From assembly GCA_958299035.1 (NCBI GenBank), contig CATQJL010000305.1:33555733-33619732 (forward strand): a stretch of 64,000 nt of DNA. Direction: 5' to 3'. The notes beneath the pieces were generated by a model. It made no database searches. It had not been told where the DNA came from and saw only the letters and a program-made list of their open reading frames with translations. The translations under genes and the position numbers were made by a program. This document shows positions 49,301 through 58,300 of the stretch, in pieces. Each line of letters starts with the position of its first letter. Position 1 is the stretch's first letter. This DNA is from Cylicocyclus nassatus (Eukaryota; Nematoda; Chromadorea; Rhabditida; Strongylidae).

Positions 49301-52300
49301 ATGTGAAAACGAAAAAACTTTCCGAATGACCTAATAATTGCAGAAAATGATCAAAAGCTTCAACTCGATCAATTGCTACTCTAGGGAATATCTGAAAGAG
49401 AACTTTCAAATGCATTCGGAGTGACATATCGCTCTGTACGCGTTGACTGAAAAGCGGAAATTGTGTTTTTCTTGTCGAAGGCGTGGGAATCTCAAGGAGG
49501 CGGGGCTATTCTTCTCTTTTGCAAGAGGATTGCAGAAATGTTGGAGTTTGTTATGGTTGTGGTCAATTCGCCGCATTGGTGCGCGGCGTTCACCTGACCT
49601 GCACACTCAGTGACTCCATGCATTTTAAATCAAGTTTGAGAAGACTGCGCTTTTGTAAGCAGTTATCGGCGTGGTCATCAGAACAACATGCGAACGATCA
49701 TTATGTTTGATAAGTTCTCTGAAGGTGTTATTATACGAAAATATACATGTAAGATGGAACTTATGTGCAACTGGTATAGCGATGCTTCATGCTTCTGAGA
49801 TGCTTCATCCTTAGCAACTCAGACTTATACCCAAGAGACCAAATTTATAAAATAAATGTTTTTTTCAGCGACCGGACTCAGCTAACTCTTCATATACCCC
49901 TCAGCAAGTGCCAATGGCTTATCCCATTCCATATTATCCGTACCCGGGAACTCCAGTTGGATTTCCCACGAATGCTGTGGGTTTTTACTATCTCCAATTA
50001 AGGTCACGTCTAATCAAATTTCTTAAGAAGTAGAAACCAGTTTGCTGTCATTTTTTGCAACGTTGAAGTGCGAAATGTTAATGAATAGCTACTTCAGTGG
50101 CACGTGAAAAATAAATAATCACTTATCTAAATTGTTAATTCTTTAGGGACCAAACGGGATGCAGTGGAATTATCTGCAGCCAATTCCCATCAATGTTGTT
50201 CCACCCGGTACAGTCCCCATACCTATTCAGGTACGCCGCGCTTAATCACTTATGAGTTCCATAGTCTTATAGTATTGCTGTTTCAGGATCTCAGTAGGTC
50301 TATAGCAGAAGGTAAACCTATTTGTCCCGTGACAGTTGCTGAGAATTTAGCGCAAATGGCTCCACATAATGGCTGCTGGGTACAAGGATCATCAGGTTGG
50401 GATTAATTCTTCTTGTAGCATTTCTAGTGAGCTCAGTACATTTTTAAACAAGTAGCTTTCCACACTGATGGTTCACCTTCCGATATTTCCTAGAAGTTTG
50501 GAAAGAACTGATAAGGCACGAACGTTTTTCTGTCAGTAATATGGTTTTTTCTTCTCATTATTGTTTTTCAATCCCGCTATCATTGTGTCAGTGTCAATAT
50601 TTGAAAATGGTAGAAGTGCATAGCTAGACCTAACAATAAGAAGATGTGGCAGAATGAAATTCAGTAGCTCCTCATCCGGGGTATCGAATGGTAATACTCA
50701 TTTTCTTTGCATTTTGTTTAATGGGACTGGTATATCAACTGCAGCTCTAGAAGTTTATTTCGAGGGAGTGGGTGGCTTAACAAAAGTGCCTTAAACTAGC
50801 TGGCAAACCCGGCTCCGCCCTTGTCAATAATATTTTCGTAGTACTCAGACAGTCGACGGCATACCTCCGGAGCAGAAATGGCCGAACCGCGGGGTTTCCC
50901 CAGCTGGGGATTGCCACTCGTGCTCCGGAGCCCTCCCATTTGTGCTCCGGAGACCTCCCATTTGTGCTCCGGAGCCCTCCCATTTGTGCTCCGGAGCCCT
51001 GCGATTCTGCTCCGGAGGTTTCCCAAATCTGGCGCACTCGCGGCGGGCAAATCTCTCCGCCGCAGCTCTCCCAAATCTGGCGTACCTCCGGAGCAGATCC
51101 GGAGAAGGGTCCCATTCGCCTGCTTGTGACGTCACCGTGACCCACAAGAAGGGACCGCCCCCCTCGCCCCGCTCTCAATGGTTATTTGGGTCCGCCGCGG
51201 CTCTGCCAGATTTCGACTGTCCGGCGCGACTACGGCTCTGAGTAGGCATGACCACTTAGCCCCCTCCCCCTCCCCCTCTCCAGTGCCAACTTCCAGCCTC
51301 GTAGGTGAAAATTCGCAAGAAATGTTGAGATTGATGTCATTGATAACGAAAAGTAGCCTACAACCCTTCCCCTCCTCCTCCCCCCCCCCCCCCGAAGTGT
51401 ACGTGCGCCAAGTTTGGACCGGATCGGTTCAGAAATGGAAATCTCTATTCGGAGCATACGTGCAGACATACATACTGACAAGCATACAGCTTTATTCATA
51501 CAGATAAAGGACTTGGCTAAAGTTTGGGACTCCTTTCAAATTTATGGCAGCTTTTGACCCTGAAACAAAGAAATTTCTTACGAAAATGAACTTTTAGAAA
51601 ACTAGTGAAACAGTAATTGAAGGTGTCCGATTGCATTCGCGCGCTTCGGGACCACACCGCGTTTTCCCGCTATCTGATGTTTTTTGAATTGACATTACAA
51701 TTCTTTTTGTATTAGATTTATGAATTCATTTGAAATTTATACAAACAAAAAGAAGTCACCTGCACGTTTCAAAACCCACACAGGCTATTGAAAAATATTG
51801 CAAATGAAAGGGCGGATTTTGTATAGGAAGCAATCATCGTGAGCTGTCATGTGTGCTGCTGCTGGTGAAAATTTAAACCATTATTTCTAGTACCTATGGC
51901 TGTTCCAATCCCAACAACTCTCGCACACAATGCTCCTGTAGATCCTGATCAGGAGCCGCATAGTTCGAACAGTTCTAACGTTGCGGTTGTTCCTCCTATG
52001 GAACAAGGCTCACGTGAGAGTAAGTCTTATAAAAAGCGAACTCTAAGCATCCGTTCTTACTGCTTTCCAGGCACACAGACTCGACGGAGCTCAGTTAACA
52101 GTGAAAGGCGAAGTTCTGCTGCTAACTACGACGAACAGATAGCTGAAAGAAAAAGGTATTTTTTGAAGTTTATTTTGGTGAGTTGCAAATTTGTCATTTG
52201 AAACTGATTATAGATTGGAAGCTGAAGAAGCAGAGAGGGAAAGATATGAGGAAATGGAAATCAGACGCATTAAAGAGGAGAAAGCGCGGCGAGAAGCAGA

Positions 52301-55300
52301 GAAGGAACGGAAGCAAAGAGAGGAAGAGCAATATAGGGAACAGGTGAATCTAACTGATTGACCCCGTGGTTGCTAGATTTAAGTTGCTGGATGTTATCTG
52401 CTCAATTTTTTGCTTTATGGGCTTCCCATACACTGTGGTAGATTTGAATTCGAGGGTTACATGTTTTATAGCTCTTGTGCTTTACTTGCTACATATACTT
52501 GCCAGTAAGCAGGTACACTCTTTGATGAACAATGCTATTGCCCTATATCTTGATCAGAATGTCTCTGACAATGAATTATACACGGTCATAAAAAGCTATA
52601 GTCTCACATGGCGAATTTTTGCAAAATCATTTTGCTGTGTAACATTCCTTTTACAACCAAATTTTGCTTAACGCTCGTTAACCATGGTGTATAAGCAGAC
52701 GAACAACAGAAGCCTAATTCATTGAGAGACTTGCAAGGAAAGGATGTTTAGTCAATTAGTCTTTCAAAATGGATGTGCACCGCTGTGGAGTACATGAAAC
52801 GCTGATTTCAAAACTGTCTTTATCTGCGGAGCATCATTGGACGAGGAGTTTTGAGCATTTATTGGAATAAAAAATCAAGGGTGGAAGTAAGGTAAAAATA
52901 GTTGCAGCCATTTTTCCAGCGCTTAAATGGAGCAGTGAGCATTATCAGAACGGTTTATGCACTAAATACTCTCAGATAAAAAACAGTCACACCTTGCTTT
53001 TCCATTTCAGCGGTAGGAAAGTTTTAGCAACCGAATTTTTCTTAAAAAATCGCCAAGTTTTGCTTAGTAAACCCATGACTGCTCGCTCATGAATGCTCCG
53101 CAGATATGGAAGACAGATTTGGAATCAGCGTTTTATGCTCTCCAGAACGGCATGCATCTTACCTCACTCCGACCAACCATCCTTCCCTTGTCAGAGGGAG
53201 TATCCGGGGCATTCAGATTGCATAAAAAACATTTTGTCGGAATTACACGAACTTCGACATTTTGTACAATGCGATTGCACATATCCAACATAATCAGTCC
53301 TCGTATAAGGTGTGTATAATTACCTTCTTGATCACAGGGTCTGGAACTATTGGTCGCAGGCTAAAAATAGCTTTAATGCGTTTTTTATCCTTTCCGTTTC
53401 TTCCACCAAAAAAATTTGAGTGATTCGTTGATAACGCATAGGGAGAATGTTCACGTTCACATTTTTAGCTTTCCTTGACAATGGATGGCAAGAAAAAATT
53501 CTTTCGTTTTGTGCAATACCACTCATATTTTCTGCAAAAAAAGACGCGACGGTCACCTGAGTTAGGCGTCCTCACCGTAGTGTGACCATATCTCGATCCA
53601 GGCTGGGAAAACAAAATCCAAGGGCACCGTTCAATTCAGTTGCATAAGGTGCATCTTTTGACATAGAGGCGCCTGTTTGAATACGGTATGTTCACGATAG
53701 GGTAGCCATAACTCACGAATAAATACAAGTTTTGTTACGGTAGATTAGTCAGCGTGCAATAAAAGCACCCTGAGTGACCCTGAAATCCAAAAAGATTTGC
53801 GAAATTTGGCTACCTACCGTGCTATTGTAATCAAACGGGCACCCTATATATCAGAAGATGCGCCTCGCCGAGGTGAGTCGAATGTTGCCCTCGGATTCCA
53901 GATCTCGTCCACTCTGAAGCGATATATGGCCACGCTACGGTGCTGTCACCTAACTTGGGTGACCATCGCGTCTTTTTTTGCATAAATTATGAGCGGTATT
54001 ATACATACTATACGGTCGCAAATGTGTTCTGTTGCAAGAAAATCTCCCCAAATGCAACACCTTGTGAGTGATCTTCATACCTAGTATTCGAAGTGATAAA
54101 TCTTCTATCTTCAATTGTTTATATTTGGCTTCACGAAGCTGCAATATGTACAAGAGAAGAATGACGTAAATTTGGATTTTGCATTTTTTCAACGAAGTAT
54201 TCTGCAGGGAAGGGAACGCGTTCGGCAAACCCTGGAAGAGGCATTGGAACGTGCTAAAAGAGAGGCCGAAGTCACCAGAAAAGCCCGAGTATTCAAGCAT
54301 GTTCTTGATGGTCCTCAGAAAAGTCCTGAGCTGGAAAGGCGCTTGTTAGGTGTTGATCCCGAGACTGGCGACAGGATTCTTCAAGAAGTATGTCTTGACG
54401 TGATATTTTTTCTGCAGTGGAATTGTGTACTTTTTCAGATTTCTCAACTTGAGAGACACAAGAAACTAGAACAAGAATCGTTTGCAAAACCACCCAGAAG
54501 TGGAAGAAGTGAACATAGTGGGGATTCGCCTACTGGGCAGCGATCAAGAGTTAGTCTTTTCATCGAAACACACCGCATTTGCAGATCTTCTCTTTAGAGT
54601 GTTCCAAAAACACGAAGTCAGTCATTGTCCGAGTCGATGACTGCAGCTGATTCGCGCAGGGAAACGCCATCTGGAAAGCAGACCGCTTCTATCCGACCAT
54701 TTATGTCAGACGATCGCAAAGTTGTCCCGGAATCACAGCAACGAGGTTTAAATCAATTAATTTACGCTTGATTAGTGTGGGCAATTCCTCATTCGCTTTC
54801 TTCTCACTTGAATAGTTCAGAAATGCGACAAGCTGTAAATACAAATACATCCACACCTTTACGCAGAACTGCTCCGGGGAGGATGTCTGTAAGAGTGACG
54901 AAAAGAGAAAAGGAAAATTCGCCGCTGGATGACTCTTATCGAATTGCAACACGGTTAGTAAACCTCGGAATATTTAGCTCACATAAAGCAGGAGAATTTT
55001 TGGGAAGTAACACAATGAATTCTAGTAAAAAAGTTTTATTTCAAAACGAGAGCAGGAAAGCTTCTCATGTTTGCGGAAAGCCTCTCTTCCTCAATCAGAA
55101 GAATTCTCGGCGCACCTCTGCTCCTTCGCTATCCCGCCTTGATAATCAAATATTTTCGGGTTGTTGATGCAGATGGATGATGCATTTTCTTACGGCACTA
55201 AAGTACGCTAGTGTCTACATCATTCATTACTCGTATCTTCAAATCATTTTTGACAGTTCGAGACTGAGAAGCCAGGGAGGGTTTTGCTTTTTGTTTTATA

Positions 55301-58300
55301 GAAAGACAAAGTGCGATTCTGGCAAGATATAAGGTCTGGTTTTATTATGTTGGCAAATCAGTTTTGTTACCGGTTTCGAAATGGAAAAATTTTGCGTTTC
55401 CGAAAGCTGACCAAATCAGAAATTTCACAGGGCTAAAAACAAAAGTCGTTCTCATCCGCATCAAAGGCATCGAGTCGAAACTATAGATTATGTGTGTGTA
55501 GCAACCATCTCTGCAAAGTTTCCTCTTGGTACGTTTGATGCAAGTTGAAAACGGCTTCATTTTTGTTTTTGCAGTGATGATTCTGATATTACCATGTCTC
55601 TGTGATTGAGCAAAATTTTGCCATTTCGCCACCAGAAAAAATACGTGTGCGGAGTCGTTGCGCACTCTCTAGTCTACAATATATCAAAAAATGAAATGGC
55701 CACATTAAAAAACACAATGGTTATGGAACATGTTGCAAAACTTATGTGTCACCTAATACAGTGTGTCTTAAAAAATGTTAACACTGTTTGATCGTTAATA
55801 ACTTCGTTGTTTTCATGTCTTTCACCGAGCTTGAAGCACCATTCTGTAGAGCGAGTTTGAACTTTGAATTGTAGTATGGAGCGAATCACCGTTTGCTTTT
55901 CGTTACTGCAGGATTACGGTATGAACTTCTAGCATGTGCATCCATTGTGAAATACGCCATTCGACAAAAATTTTTTCAAAAAATTTGAAAAATCGTATAT
56001 AAGAGTTTTCGCGCAAGCTGATTCCACTACACAACTTTTTACAAGGGCTTTTAACTTTTTAACGGTGTAATCACATTTCTGACAAATGCTGGAGATTCAG
56101 TTATTACGGTTTACCAGGGAAAGCCTAGGAAAGAAGCATCACAGTAAAGTGTAAACTTCATATTCAAAATCAGCGATTTCCATTACCACAGTATAAGAGT
56201 TTCTGGCTTGTTTGGTTTTGTTTCGAGGCAGAATATGGCCTCCAATGACCTAAAATCCATGTCGAAGTTCCTACCGTAATCCTACATGAAAAGAAATTGA
56301 TGATTTGCTCCATACTGCAGATCTAAGTTGAACCTAGCTTTACAGAATGGCACCTAAAGCTCGGCGAAAGACATGAAAGCAAGGGAGTTATCAAAGATCG
56401 AACAGTGTTAACATTTTTTGGGACTCCCTGTATATGCGGTGAATTTTTAAAAAAAATTAAAAAACTATTCTAATTATTTATAAGAATAGACTAGTCATTG
56501 CACACTTTATAACCCATAATTTTCGGCATAACTATTGAGAAGGAGACGATTCATTGCACACACCTATGGCAATGTTCATGTTTTACTTCTTTCGCCGCCG
56601 AAACGTTCCCGTAGATAAAGCAAGCTTCTGCCCTTGCTTTTTTTTGCTGAGCAACGAAGATATCCGCTGAGTTCTGCAACATTGCAACTATCATGTCACG
56701 AAAGCTTTTGCCGCAGCTCTGCGATTGCACCAGAATTCATAAATTCGATCTTGAAAACGAATAATTTGATTTTTTTTTATAAAACAAAGCGCTTGAACTT
56801 ACTGGAACTAGCTAAATATTCGTTGCGATAGAAATTTTCTAGTGCTGCTTCAGCGGTAAAGTTCAAATTTGTCTCACATTTCAATGCGCATTTGTCAACA
56901 TCCTTATATAGGGCTTATATAGAGCTATAGACGCCTGTTTTTACCTGCTATTTTGTGCTCTGCTTAACCGTTTCTTATTTGAATTATCTAGCAGACCACC
57001 CATAGGGTTGAATGAGTCTTTTTCCCTCGTTAGTCCTCCACTCGATACAACACTTACCCTTTTTGATGCAATCCAATCGCTCACGCTAGTTAGCTGCTGC
57101 ACTGAAATGTTATACTTATAAGAAAATGTTTGACTTGCATTGACGGAGCAGTCGGCAATCTTTTGAACAGCTAACATGCATGTAGTGGGCAGCAATACTG
57201 ATTTTCAATTTTGTGATTTATTGCCCGAATCCAGTTCAATAATCTAAATTATTTCTGCCTTTCAAAGCAGCATCTTTATTTGATTGTATAATAGTCGCTT
57301 GATCTGCTGGTTTATATTTTCACTTTTGAAAAATGTGACTGTTCCGATTTAATTATGCGATATCGTTACATTAAGTAATGAAAACAATAGTTTTCTACTT
57401 ACTCTTCTTTTTATTCACTGACATGATGTTGATGATGTGATGATGATGCAGTTCTCATGATTCTTGGCAGTATGCTCGTCGAGGGTTATCACAGAGTAGC
57501 ACTTTTGCAGTCACCTCCTGAAACTTTCTCAAAATTGTCGGATATCGAAATTTAATATTGATTTTTTGAGTACGCTAGTCCTCTAGAAATATTGGCACTA
57601 TCGCTTAGGACATACGTATTCGCGCACAGATAACCCTGATCGATAAGCCGAAGGTGGTGATTTATACATTGGTGTTTATAGGTCAGGTTTTCGAGTTATG
57701 CAGTTTTTGGTTTACTTGTATACCTTGAAATCAACATTGGTCATGTACTTGGGACCACATCGTGTTTTGGAGATGAAACTCATCTTTACAAGATCTATCC
57801 AAAGTGGGGCTGAATGCTGGATCCTGTACCTATTACCCAGGTTTTTTATGGTCAGAGATATTTTTTTAATAGAAATTGGAGTAAATGCATGGTTTCGAAT
57901 GTGTGTTGGTGATGAAAGACTGAGTGGGTGATTTGTTAGGCGCTTGTCGTCATAGCTTAGTAATCCGTCGATACGCTAATGCCATGCGCAACATATTCAA
58001 ATGCGACGAAGATTGCGCCGTAACGCTGCTCACATATTCAAACGCTGTGAGAATCTCGGCTATAGTCTCATCTTTCTTCACTGATTGCGGCTGCCTTCAT
58101 TCTTATATTAAGACCTCTTTAAAGGTGATTGCGACGTTTCTTCAGGTGTCTGGGATATGAGATTAAGCACAGACATCTGGCAGCATGAGTCATTAGGGTG
58201 CGTATATTTTGAGTCATTAATCTGGCCTCAATGGTTTTATGCAGTTTTATATCTGTTGAGTTGTTACAAAATATTTGGAAATACTCTCAATATGAAGTTT

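Noticed and set aside
50777..51241. Long overlapping frames on both strands, up to 133 codons, with repeated Gly/Ser/Thr/Asn units
   Set aside because: They are produced by the GC-rich block and the 22-bp minisatellite, whose unit length is not a multiple of three; the region is intronic.
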